DNA of 64,000 bases from Treponema pectinovorum (GTDB lineage: Bacteria; Spirochaetota; Spirochaetia; Treponematales; Treponemataceae). The position numbers were made by a program, and so were the translations under genes. Location of the stretch: assembly GCF_900497595.1 (NCBI RefSeq), contig NZ_UFQO01000002.1, forward strand, positions 62,001 through 126,000. Reading direction: 5' to 3'. Below, one piece after another: positions 35,204 to 43,112 of this stretch (positions are counted from its first letter, which is position 1; each line of letters starts with the position of its first letter). A model generated the notes under the pieces. It saw only the letters and a program-made list of their open reading frames with translations, did not search any database and was not told where the DNA came from.

Positions 35204-36355
35204 ATGACAAACGAAGAGTTTATGCACAAAGCCATAGAACTTGCAAAAAAAGGCTTAGGCTTTACAAATCCAAACCCGCTTGTTGGAGCGGTAATCGTAA
35301 AAAATGGCAAAATAATTGCAGAAGGCTATCATAAAAAAATTGGTAGTTTACATGCAGAACGAGAAGCCTTTAAAAATGCAAAAGAAAATAATGTGGATGT
35401 AAAAGGTGCTACACTCTTTGTTACTTTAGAGCCTTGCTGCCACACAGGCCGTCAGCCACCTTGCACACAGGCGATAATTGAAGAAGGAATTAAAGAAGTT
35501 TTTATTGGAAGCCGCGATCCAAATCCGCTTGTAAACGGAAAAGGCATAAAAACTCTACAGGATGCAGGAATAAAAGTTACACTCGATTTTTTAAAAGAGG
35601 AATGCGATTCAATAAATCCAGTTTTTTTTCATTATATAAAAACAAAAATGCCTTATGTAATTGTAAAATATGCTATGACCGCAGACGGGCAAACCGCAAC
35701 TTATAAGGGAAACAGCAAATGGATTACAGGAAGCCAAGCAAGAAAAAATGTTCACAAAACTCGCTCAAATGTTATGGCAATTATGACCGGCATAGAAACC
35801 GTAAAAAAAGATAATCCGCTTCTTACTGTGCGGTTGAACGAAAAAGGCGAATACAGGCAGCCGACTAGAATTGTATTGGATTCTTGCCTTCAAATTCCTT
35901 TGCAAAGCCAGCTGGTGCAAACTGCAAAACAAGTTCCACTGATAATTTTTTGTGATAAAAATAAAGTTGATGCACAAATTTTGGCAAAAAAAAATGAATT
36001 AGAAAAACTTAGGGCAAAAATAATACAAGTTGAAAATCCCGCAAAAGAAAAACATCTGCCGATAAAAAAAATTCTCTCTGCGATTGCAGAACTTGGAATA
36101 GATTCAATTTTGGTAGAAAGCGGCGGCACTTTGAACGCAAGTTTATTTTTTGACGATAAAAATCTTGTTCAAGAAGTTCACGCTTATATTGCGCCAAAAA
36201 TTTTTGGCAACGACGGAAAATCAATTTTTTCTCCTGTAAAAAACAAAGGAATTGAATTCCCAGACGAATGTATAAATTTAGGTAAGCCTGAAGTTTCATT
36301 TTTTGAAGATGATATACTTTTAAAATACACGCTTAAAGACTGCGGAGAAGAATGA
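35204..36355 (+). CDS. ribD: Bifunctional riboflavin deaminase/reductase RibD
   Basis: 383 residues. The N-terminal deaminase domain has the zinc site H50-A-E52 and PCCHTGRQPPC (C78, C87). The C-terminal reductase domain starts near MPYVIVKYAMTADGQTAT. It carries out the second and third steps from GTP towards riboflavin. It is first in the ribD-ribE-ribBA-ribH operon. No FMN riboswitch core was found in the 191-base leader, so control must differ from the usual RFN type. The stop overlaps the ribE start. Confidence 0.97.
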   Translation: MTNEEFMHKAIELAKKGLGFTNPNPLVGAVIVKNGKIIAEGYHKKIGSLHAEREAFKNAKENNVDVKGATLFVTLEPCCHTGRQPPCTQAIIEEGIKEVFIGSRDPNPLVNGKGIKTLQDAGIKVTLDFLKEECDSINPVFFHYIKTKMPYVIVKYAMTADGQTATYKGNSKWITGSQARKNVHKTRSNVMAIMTGIETVKKDNPLLTVRLNEKGEYRQPTRIVLDSCLQIPLQSQLVQTAKQVPLIIFCDKNKVDAQILAKKNELEKLRAKIIQVENPAKEKHLPIKKILSAIAELGIDSILVESGGTLNASLFFDDKNLVQEVHAYIAPKIFGNDGKSIFSPVKNKGIEFPDECINLGKPEVSFFEDDILLKYTLKDCGEE

Positions 36356-37020
36356 TGTTTACAGGAATTGTAGAAGAAACAGGAATTGTAAAATCCATCG
36401 CAAAAAACACGACATCGCTAATCTTAAAAATTTCTTGCTCGTTTGCAAAAGAGCTCGTAATTGGAGAAAGCGTCGCAGTAAATGGAGCGTGCCTTACGGT
36501 GAGCAAAAAAACTCAGGAAGATTTTGACGCAGATGTAACACCAGAAACTTTTAGAAGAACAAGCCTTTCTCTTTTAAGCACAGAAAGCATTGTAAACCTT
36601 GAGCGCGCAATGAAAGCAGACGGAAGATTCGGCGGCCACATAGTGAGCGGACACGTGGATACAACTGCGCGTTTTATAAGTTCCACAAAAGAAGAAAATG
36701 CCGTAAACATAAAACTTTCGGTCGAGTCAAAATTTGGTCGCTATATAATAGAAAAAGGCTCTGTCTGTCTCGACGGAATAAGCCTTACAGTTTCTGGAGT
36801 GGAAACGGAAGGCGAAAAAACTTTGTTCACAGTAGCAGTAATTCCGCACACTTGGCAAAATACAAATTTATGCAAAAAAAAATCGGGGCAAATTCTTAAC
36901 ATAGAATGCGACTTGATTGGTAAATATATAGAACATCTTTTAAATTGGGATAAAAATCAAAAAAAAGATGATGAACAAAACTTGCAATCTTTTATGACAG
37001 AATTTACGAGTTTTCATTGA
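36355..37020 (+). CDS. ribE: Riboflavin synthase, alpha subunit
   Basis: 221 residues with the tandem lumazine-binding repeats of riboflavin synthase. The first is MFTGIVEETGIV at the N-terminus with VNGACLTV, and the second contains GHIVSGHVDTTARF and VCLDGISLTVSGV. It converts two lumazine molecules to riboflavin. The family starts MFTGIVEE, so the ATG at 36355 is chosen over the adjacent ATG at 36352. It overlaps the ribD stop (TGATG), which implies translational coupling. Confidence 0.96.
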   Translation: MFTGIVEETGIVKSIAKNTTSLILKISCSFAKELVIGESVAVNGACLTVSKKTQEDFDADVTPETFRRTSLSLLSTESIVNLERAMKADGRFGGHIVSGHVDTTARFISSTKEENAVNIKLSVESKFGRYIIEKGSVCLDGISLTVSGVETEGEKTLFTVAVIPHTWQNTNLCKKKSGQILNIECDLIGKYIEHLLNWDKNQKKDDEQNLQSFMTEFTSFH

Positions 37021-37068
37021 TGAATAAGAAATCAATTTTTAAGATTCACGAAAAAAAAGAGGTATAAG

Positions 37069-38271
37069 ATGGAAAACACATTTAACACGATAGAAGAAGC
37101 ACTGGAAGATCTAAAAAATGGAAAAATGATAATGGTGACCGACGATGAGCATCGCGAAAACGAAGGCGATTTGATATGTGCAGCTCAATTTGCAAGTCCC
37201 GAAATCGTAAATTTTATGGCAACAAACGCAAAAGGCTTAATCTGCATGCCAATAAGCAAAAAAATTGCACGCTCTCTTGAACTAGATCCAATGGTTTCGA
37301 ACAATACAGACAATCACGAAACCGCTTTTACCGTTAGCATAGACCACATTGAAACATCAACAGGTATAAGCGCCTATGACCGCTCGCTTACAGCAAAAAA
37401 ATTGGTAGATAAAAATTCAAAACCAGGTGATTTTAGAAGACCCGGACACATGTTTCCGTTAATAGCAAAAGATGGCGGAGTCTTTGTCAGAACCGGTCAT
37501 ACAGAAGCAACTGTGGACTTTTGCAGGCTTGCAGGGCTTGAAGAAGCAGGGCTTTGCTGCGAAATAATGAGTGCAGACGGACAAATGGCTCGCCTTCCAG
37601 AACTTTCCAAGCTGGCAAAGGAATGGGGATTAAAACTGGTTTCAATCGAGCAGTTAATACGATACAGAAAAGCGACCGAACCAATCGTAGAAAAAGTTGC
37701 AGAAGCAAAACTGCCCACAAAATATGGTGATTTTAAAATTGTAGGTTTTGCAGACAAGATAACAGGCACAGAACATGCAGCCTTAATTTTGGGAGATATA
37801 AGCGGAAACGAAAGCATCTTGTGCAGGGTCCACAGCGAATGCCTTACAGGAGATTGTTTTTCTTCATTAAAGTGCGATTGCGGAGATCAATTTGATGCCG
37901 CCATGAAAAAAATTGCAGAAGAAAAAAAAGGCGTTCTCATCTATCTGCGACAGGAAGGCCGAGGAATTGGACTTTTAAACAAGATAAAAGCGTATGCTTT
38001 GCAGGATAAAGGCATGGATACCGTAGACGCAAATCTTGCGCTGGGACTTCCGGCAGATGCCAGAGATTACAACTGCGGAATTCAAATATTAAAATCGCTT
38101 GGAATACACAAAATAAAACTCATGACAAACAATCCGGACAAAATAAAGCAGATAAACAGCAAAGAAAACGGAATTGAAATAACACAGCGAGTTGCTCTTT
38201 GCGTTCCAACACGACCACAAGACATTGGCTACCTTACAACAAAAAAGGTGAGGATGGGACATTTTCTTTAG
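37069..38271 (+). CDS. ribBA: Bifunctional DHBP synthase/GTP cyclohydrolase II RibBA
   Basis: 400 residues. The N-terminal DHBP synthase half has DDEHRENEGDLICAA (near 25-39) and RRPGHMFPLIAKDGGV. The C-terminal GTP cyclohydrolase II half has HSECLTGDCFSSLKCDCGDQ with the three zinc cysteines and LRQEGRGIGLLNKIKAY. It supplies both entry substrates for riboflavin. AAAAGAGGTATAAG precedes the ATG. Confidence 0.97.
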   Translation: MENTFNTIEEALEDLKNGKMIMVTDDEHRENEGDLICAAQFASPEIVNFMATNAKGLICMPISKKIARSLELDPMVSNNTDNHETAFTVSIDHIETSTGISAYDRSLTAKKLVDKNSKPGDFRRPGHMFPLIAKDGGVFVRTGHTEATVDFCRLAGLEEAGLCCEIMSADGQMARLPELSKLAKEWGLKLVSIEQLIRYRKATEPIVEKVAEAKLPTKYGDFKIVGFADKITGTEHAALILGDISGNESILCRVHSECLTGDCFSSLKCDCGDQFDAAMKKIAEEKKGVLIYLRQEGRGIGLLNKIKAYALQDKGMDTVDANLALGLPADARDYNCGIQILKSLGIHKIKLMTNNPDKIKQINSKENGIEITQRVALCVPTRPQDIGYLTTKKVRMGHFL

Positions 38272-38361
38272 TAAACAAGTTTGCGTTGCAAACTTTCCAA
38301 TTTTTGCCGTTAAATTTAATACAAACGGCTGCATAAAAGTTTTCCAAAAGGGAGAAAATCT

Positions 38362-38829
38362 ATGAATATCATTGAAGGAAAATTAGTTTCCAGAGAAGGA
38401 ATTAAAATCGCAATCGTTGCTTCAAGGTTCAACGAATTTATCGTTAGCAAATTGATAGAAGGTGCACGCGACGGACTTTTAAGGCACGATGTAAAAGAAG
38501 AAAACATTTCTCTTTGCTGGGTTCCGGGCAGTTTTGAAATTCCTCTTGCAGCACAGCGCCTTGCAGAAACAAAACAATACGATGCAATAATCTGTTTGGG
38601 TGCGGTAATCCGTGGGGCAACAAGCCACTACGATTATGTTTGCGCAGAAGTTTCAAAGGGAATTGCACAGGTTTCTTTAAGAACTGGCTTGCCTGTAATG
38701 TTTGGAATTCTTACAACTGACACGATTCAACAGGCGATTGAGCGCGCAGGCACAAAAGCTGGCAACAAAGGCTACGACTGTGCTTTAGGTGCAATCGAAA
38801 TGATAGATTTGGTCAGAAAAATATACTAA
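38362..38829 (+). CDS. ribH: 6,7-dimethyl-8-ribityllumazine synthase
   Basis: 155 residues, the normal size. [33 protein letters not shown] and [17 protein letters not shown] are the conserved substrate-binding segments of the icosahedral lumazine synthase. It makes the substrate for RibE. It is last in the riboflavin operon, 90 bases after ribBA, with AAGGGAGAAAATCT before the ATG. A large GC-rich repeat follows it. Confidence 0.97.
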   Translation: MNIIEGKLVSREGIKIAIVASRFNEFIVSKLIEGARDGLLRHDVKEENISLCWVPGSFEIPLAAQRLAETKQYDAIICLGAVIRGATSHYDYVCAEVSKGIAQVSLRTGLPVMFGILTTDTIQQAIERAGTKAGNKGYDCALGAIEMIDLVRKIY

Positions 38830-38853
38830 AATCCTAATCGATTAGCGTTTGAT

Positions 38854-39070
38854 TTTGCGACAGCGATAGTAGAAGCTGGCGCAAAGCGCCAGTTCGTAAG
38901 CAATACAAAACTACATATTTAAGCGGAGCGAAATATCTGCATAAAAATGTTCGCTTTACACAAATTAAAAGCAAAACAAAAATTTTTGCTTACGAATGTA
39001 GCCGAAAAGGCGGAACTTCGGATAGCGCGGTTTTTGCAAAACAAAGTGGAGCAAAAAGTCGCCCAAATTT
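38854..39070. repeat. GC-rich interspersed repeat between ribH and hisG (family A-related)
   Basis: It occupies most of a 379-base gap. Inside are a perfect hairpin CTGGCGC-AAA-GCGCCAG (38876-38892) and an 11-bp inverted repeat TTCGTAAGCAA (38893-38903) / TTGCTTACGAA (38986-38996). On the minus strand the right end reads TTTGGGCGACTTTTTGC, like the family A end at 11984. The TTGCTTACGAA motif recurs at 63838-63962. The rest of the gap is the hisG leader, without a recognisable riboswitch. Confidence 0.65.
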
Positions 39071-39208
39071 TCTAAATCAATACTCTAATTGAATTTAAGC
39101 ATATATTTCTTTATCATATAAGAAAAAGGCTCCAAAATTGGCGTTGCTTTTTTGTTTGCAATCAAACTTTTATCTATAAGTAGGGTTTTGACCCAAAAGG
39201 AATTTTCT

Positions 39209-40081
39209 ATGGAAAAACTTAACATCCTCATTGCAAAAGGAAGAATTTACGAATCTGTAGTTGAACTTTTAAAAGACGTAGGAATTTCCATCTATCTTCC
39301 AGAGCGCACTTATTATCCAATTACAAATCAGCCGGATTTGGCGTTTCAAGTTGTAAAACCGCAAATTTCAAGCGCACTTTTGGCAGACAACAAGGCAGAT
39401 GTTGCATTCTCTGGCAAAGATTGGGTTTATGAAAATTCCGTTCAAGACGAAATTGAAGAAATATTGGATTTGGGTTTTGACCCCGTAAAAATCGTTGTTG
39501 CGATTCCTGAAACAGTTGATTACGAAAAATTGATAAAAACTCCACTCACAATAGCAACCGAATACCAGAATTTGAGCAAGCAATGGGTGCAATCAAAAAA
39601 AATTAATGGGAAAATTTTTAGAACTTGGGGAACTTCAGAAGGTTTTGTGCAGGACAACGAGCAGGCACTCGCACAAATTTTAATTGATAACACTTCGACA
39701 GGTTCAAGCCTTAGGGCAAACAATTTGAAAATTTGCGACACTATAATGGAATCTTCGACAAGGATGTACGCTTCAAAACTCGCGCTAAAAAATCCTGAAA
39801 AAAAACAAAAAATCCTTGAATTAAAAATGTTATTCGAAGCAGTTCTTGCGGCAAGAAGCCGAGTAATGTTAGAAATGAATGTTTCTAAAGAGAATTTTGA
39901 CGCTTTAATAAGCGGCATTCCTTCTATGAAAAGCCCAACGGTTTCTCCACTTTTTGGCGACAGCGGTTATGCTGTAAAAATTGCAGTCAAAAAAAGCGAA
40001 GTTCCAACACTACTTCCAAAACTACATCAACTTGGCGCAACAGACATTTTGGAATACGCGCTTAGAAAGGTAATGCAATAA
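39209..40081 (+). CDS. hisG: ATP phosphoribosyltransferase (HisG, long form)
   Basis: About 290 residues from the ATG at 39209, which has AAAAGG upstream; a longer in-frame start at 39152 adds a non-family N-terminus. It starts LNILIAKGRIYESVVELLKDVGI and continues with DVAFSGKDWVYE, then a C-terminal ACT-like part (residues about 215-290), so it is the self-sufficient long HisG that needs no HisZ. It starts histidine synthesis from ATP and PRPP. Only hisB follows; the other his genes are not in the window. The family phosphate-loop region (STGSSLRANNLK) is present. Confidence 0.92.
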   Translation: MEKLNILIAKGRIYESVVELLKDVGISIYLPERTYYPITNQPDLAFQVVKPQISSALLADNKADVAFSGKDWVYENSVQDEIEEILDLGFDPVKIVVAIPETVDYEKLIKTPLTIATEYQNLSKQWVQSKKINGKIFRTWGTSEGFVQDNEQALAQILIDNTSTGSSLRANNLKICDTIMESSTRMYASKLALKNPEKKQKILELKMLFEAVLAARSRVMLEMNVSKENFDALISGIPSMKSPTVSPLFGDSGYAVKIAVKKSEVPTLLPKLHQLGATDILEYALRKVMQ

Positions 40082-40104
40082 TAGAATTTTGCACAAGAAA
40101 AACT

Positions 40105-40788
40105 ATGGAACGAACAGCAACAATAAAACGCGAAACAAAAGAAACGCAGATAGAACTCACCTTAAACCTGGATGGTTCAGGAAAATGCACGGTTAAAAAT
40201 CCAATCGGTTTTTTTAACCACATGTTAAATTCTTTTTGCAAGCACGGACTTTTTGACCTTTCTGGTTCAATCGCCGGAGATTTAGACGTAGACCAGCACC
40301 ATCTTATAGAAGACACAGGAATCGCTTTGGGGCAAGCCTTTGCAATGGCACTAGGCGACTGCGCAGGAATAAAACGAGCCGGCTATTTTATTTACCCAAT
40401 GGACGAAAGCCTTTTAAGGTGCGGAGTCGATTTTACAACAATCGAAAAAGACTCAACACAAGAGAGAAAACAAGCGACAAGTCAGGTTGCAGTGGATTTT
40501 GGTGGCAGACCATTTTGCGTATGCAATGCAAAACTCACAGGAATTCCACTCGTAAGCGTAAACGAAAAAGGAGCGCAAGAACTTTTCCAAACAGACTGCT
40601 TTGAAGATTTTTGGCAGGGGTTTTCCGCAAATGCAAAATGCAATATCCATTTGGACACAATCCGCGGCCGCTCAGACCATCACAAAATAGAAGGACTTTT
40701 TAAAGCTGCCGCAAGAGCCCTCCGCGAAGCTGTTTCGATAGACCCACGCAGAAACGGCGAAATTCCTTCCACCAAAGGAAAAATTTAA
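40105..40788 (+). CDS. hisB: Imidazoleglycerol-phosphate dehydratase
   Basis: 227 residues of monofunctional HisB, somewhat longer than the usual 195-200. The manganese sites are visible: FFNHML (about 36-41), DVDQHHLIEDTGIALGQAF (61-79) and, in the C-terminal repeat, RSDHHKIEGLFKAAARAL. It makes imidazole acetol phosphate in histidine synthesis. It lies 23 bases after hisG and is probably cotranscribed with it. No phosphatase domain is fused. A direct repeat (family B) begins at its stop. Confidence 0.95.
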   Translation: MERTATIKRETKETQIELTLNLDGSGKCTVKNPIGFFNHMLNSFCKHGLFDLSGSIAGDLDVDQHHLIEDTGIALGQAFAMALGDCAGIKRAGYFIYPMDESLLRCGVDFTTIEKDSTQERKQATSQVAVDFGGRPFCVCNAKLTGIPLVSVNEKGAQELFQTDCFEDFWQGFSANAKCNIHLDTIRGRSDHHKIEGLFKAAARALREAVSIDPRRNGEIPSTKGKI

Positions 40789-40932
40789 TCAGGACGAAGC
40801 CGCTCTACTCGACCGTCCCGCCGCCACTCGCTACGCTCGGTGCTACGCACTGCCTTATGGCATGGCTCTGGCACGGCGTAAGTATTATAAAAATTAAAAC
40901 AATTATTTTTCTCGCTGGTTATTCGGAAAAAA
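40786..40932 (+). repeat. GC-rich direct repeat, family B (left copy)
   Basis: About 147 bases nearly identical, in the same orientation, to 42904-43050. Shared blocks include AGGACGAAGCC, CTACTCGACCGTCCCGCCGC and GGCATGGCTCTGGCACGG, and the AT-rich tail that ends ATTCGGAAAAAA is also shared. Only a handful of differences are seen. The two copies bracket the dgoK-kdgA gene pair. A diverged relative lies at 48876-48972. Confidence 0.9.
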
Positions 40933-40938
40933 TTCGAC

Positions 40939-42003
40939 TTACCTTAGTTTTTTGTATTCCGCGGATACCGCTTTATAGCCAAGTACGGAAAATGGTAAGC
41001 TACCGCAATCCATCTGCTTTACAGAATACTCAGGGAAAAAATCCTGCGCTATAGCTTTATATATCTGGAATTGGTTTTCAGAACCACAAATATACATATC
41101 GATTTGTTCGTCTACTTTTTTTAAATCGCAGTTTTTATCTTCCTCTTTATTTAGATTTTTAGAATCCGTATCAGATTTTGATTTAAAACCAAAAGCTGCA
41201 CTTATCGCCTGTAAAACTCCGCCATTTAAAACCCCTTCCAAATAGCTATGCCGTTGTTCCGCAGTAGAATCTGTAAAAAGCAACAAAGAGCGAGCTATAT
41301 AGATTGCACGGTTAAACCCATAGTTTTGAAGATTCCTATAGCCTAGCCTAACCATTTCGGTATCGATTTTTTCATATTCACCTTCAAGCGAGGAAGCCAA
41401 TATCGTCTGACTCTTTAAAGCTTTAAAAAGTTCGCCAGTAATCGTCGAAACGATATTCACAATACTTCCATCTTTTACAGCAGCAACCTGTGTATGAGAA
41501 CCAGGCAGAACAAAGATAAAATTCCCTTTTGAAGCAGAAAAAGAACTCATAATTCCGCATATCTCTGTTTCTTCCCCACGCATATTATTTATTTTGTCCA
41601 CATTTTCAGCGGTTATTTTACATTCAGCAGGAAGACTTTTTATTCCAGGAATAAAATGAATTTCTTTTTTGAAAAACTTTTTTTCATAAAACACAAACAC
41701 ATTTTGGGCAAGTTTATGCAAGTCTACGGGAACTGTAATGTGAGGAACTTCTACGATTCCGTTAGGAGAAGTTATCATCCCGCTCATCCAAATTTCACCC
41801 ACATCTTTCCAGTCAATTTTAGATTCGACGCAACAGTTTTCCAAAAGATGATGTAGCTCGCGAGAAAGTAAATCTCTATCGCCAGAAAGAGCCGCATCCT
41901 TAGAACCTACGGCTTTTTCAGACTTAAAAACGAGTTCTCCCTTATCATTAAATACATACATCCTAGTATTTGTAGTCCCAGAATCAAAATAAACATTATA
42001 CAT
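40939..42003 (-). CDS. dgoK: 2-dehydro-3-deoxygalactonokinase-type sugar acid kinase (DgoK family)
   Basis: 354 residues. VYFDSGTTNTRMYVFNDKGE at the N-terminus is the ASKHA-type phosphate loop of DgoK. GMITSPNGIVEVPHI and VLPGSHTQVAAVKDGSI further match the family. It phosphorylates 2-keto-3-deoxy sugar acids (KDGal, possibly KDG here). It diverges from an aldolase gene that would cleave the product. Next to two pectinesterase genes, this suggests that the pair handles uronate-derived keto-deoxy acids. Which isomer is used is uncertain. Confidence 0.9.
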   Translation of the reverse strand: MYNVYFDSGTTNTRMYVFNDKGELVFKSEKAVGSKDAALSGDRDLLSRELHHLLENCCVESKIDWKDVGEIWMSGMITSPNGIVEVPHITVPVDLHKLAQNVFVFYEKKFFKKEIHFIPGIKSLPAECKITAENVDKINNMRGEETEICGIMSSFSASKGNFIFVLPGSHTQVAAVKDGSIVNIVSTITGELFKALKSQTILASSLEGEYEKIDTEMVRLGYRNLQNYGFNRAIYIARSLLLFTDSTAEQRHSYLEGVLNGGVLQAISAAFGFKSKSDTDSKNLNKEEDKNCDLKKVDEQIDMYICGSENQFQIYKAIAQDFFPEYSVKQMDCGSLPFSVLGYKAVSAEYKKLR

Positions 42004-42097
42004 AAAGGCGACATCTCCTATCTAGGCAAGATTTTAGCAAAAGTCGACATAATATTCTATAAATACAGCTGCTAGACAAGCCTATCCCAAAGTTTTA

Positions 42098-42127
42098 TTG
42101 ACAGACGCAATTTTCCTCATCAATAAT
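42098..42127 (+). promoter_or_regulatory. Promoter of the aldolase gene
   Basis: TTGACA (42098-42103) and AATAAT (42122-42127) with an 18-base spacer lie 25 bases before the aldolase ATG, in the divergent gap shared with dgoK. Confidence 0.5.
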
Positions 42128-42151
42128 ACTAAGTACGCAGAGGTAAAATAA

Positions 42152-42793
42152 ATGGACGCACTTTCTTTTATAAAACAAAAAAAAATCGTTTCAATCGCAC
42201 GAAAAATTTCACCAGATAGAATTGTTGAAGCAGCAACGGCTATAAATTTAGGTGGAATTTTTTGTCTGGAAATTACATTTAATCAATCGTCAAACAGTTG
42301 CATCGCCGACACAGCAAAGTCTATAAGCGCAGTAAAAAAATCCTTAGGCGATAAAATGTGCGTAGGAGCTGGCACGGTAATTTCCGTAGAACAGGCAAGG
42401 GCTGCATTCGAAGCTGGATCAGACTTTATACTTGCCCCAGATACAAATCCCGCCGTAATTTCAGAAGCAAAAAAACTAGGTCTAATCTGCGTTCCTGGTG
42501 CAATGACCCCTACAGAAATTCAAAATGCATGGAATCTAGGAGCCGACATAGTAAAAGTTTTCCCAGCAGGATATTTGGGACTTGACTATATCAAAGCAGT
42601 CAGAGCTCCAATAAGCAACGTTCCTCTAATGGCAGTTGGCGGTGTAGATGAAAAAAATATAAAAGATTTCTTAAACTCAGGCTACTGTAGTTGTGGAATA
42701 GGCTCGAATATAATGAAAGAAAGCCTTATCAACGAAGGAAAATTCGAAGAGCTTTGTCTGCTGGCAAAAAAAATCGTGTCAGCCGCTTGCTAA
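42152..42793 (+). CDS. KDPG/KDPGal-type aldolase (Eda/DgoA family)
   Basis: 213 residues of the KDPG aldolase TIM barrel. E40 (CLEITF) and the Schiff-base K135 (IVKVFPAGYLG) are in place. GAGTVISVEQARAAFEAGSDF and CVPGAMTPTEI are typical. It splits 2-keto-3-deoxy-6-phospho sugar acid into pyruvate and glyceraldehyde 3-phosphate. It is paired with dgoK, divergent, both within two direct repeats. Pectin-derived KDG would enter here. Whether it prefers KDPG or the galacto form is not visible. Confidence 0.93.
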   Translation: MDALSFIKQKKIVSIARKISPDRIVEAATAINLGGIFCLEITFNQSSNSCIADTAKSISAVKKSLGDKMCVGAGTVISVEQARAAFEAGSDFILAPDTNPAVISEAKKLGLICVPGAMTPTEIQNAWNLGADIVKVFPAGYLGLDYIKAVRAPISNVPLMAVGGVDEKNIKDFLNSGYCSCGIGSNIMKESLINEGKFEELCLLAKKIVSAAC

Positions 42794-42903
42794 AAGCGTT
42801 TCGAAGCCTTTCTAAGCATAATCAACAATCACATTATTTTGCCACAAAAGACGACGACTCAAAACAAAAATAAAATCGTTCTATGTTTTGCAATAAAAAA
42901 AAT

Positions 42904-43050
42904 TAATTAGGACGAAGCCACTCTACTCGACCGTCCCGCCGCCACTCGCTACGCTCGGTGCTACGCACTGCCTTGCGGCATGGCTCTGGCACGGCGTAAG
43001 TATATACAAATTAAAACAATTATTTTTCTCGCTGATTATTCGGAAAAAAA
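42904..43050 (+). repeat. GC-rich direct repeat, family B (right copy)
   Basis: The right-hand copy of the 40786-40932 repeat in the same orientation. Differences from the left copy are a few substitutions and a small indel in the AT-rich part (after CACGGCGTAAGTAT). It fills most of the 319-base gap between the aldolase gene and the convergent pectinesterase gene; the rest is the terminator. Confidence 0.9.
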
Positions 43051-43078
43051 TGGGCGTCTAAGAAATCTTAGACGCCCT
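43043..43078 (-). terminator. Intrinsic terminator of the pectinesterase lipoprotein gene
   Basis: GGGCGTCTAAG (43052-43062) and CTTAGACGCCC (43067-43077) form a perfect 11-bp stem. On the minus strand it is followed by a T-run formed by the A-run at the end of the family B repeat (43043-43050). Confidence 0.88.
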
Positions 43079-43112
43079 AAAATTTTTCAAACTATAATCT
43101 ATTTTTTATAGA

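Noticed and set aside
39071-39208. Histidine attenuator or T-box before hisG
   Set aside because: No His-rich leader peptide and no T-box core were found.
40786-43050. Insertion sequence or composite transposon around dgoK and the aldolase gene
   Set aside because: The flanking repeats are direct, carry no transposase, and no target-site duplication was seen. Only a repeat-flanked module can be claimed.
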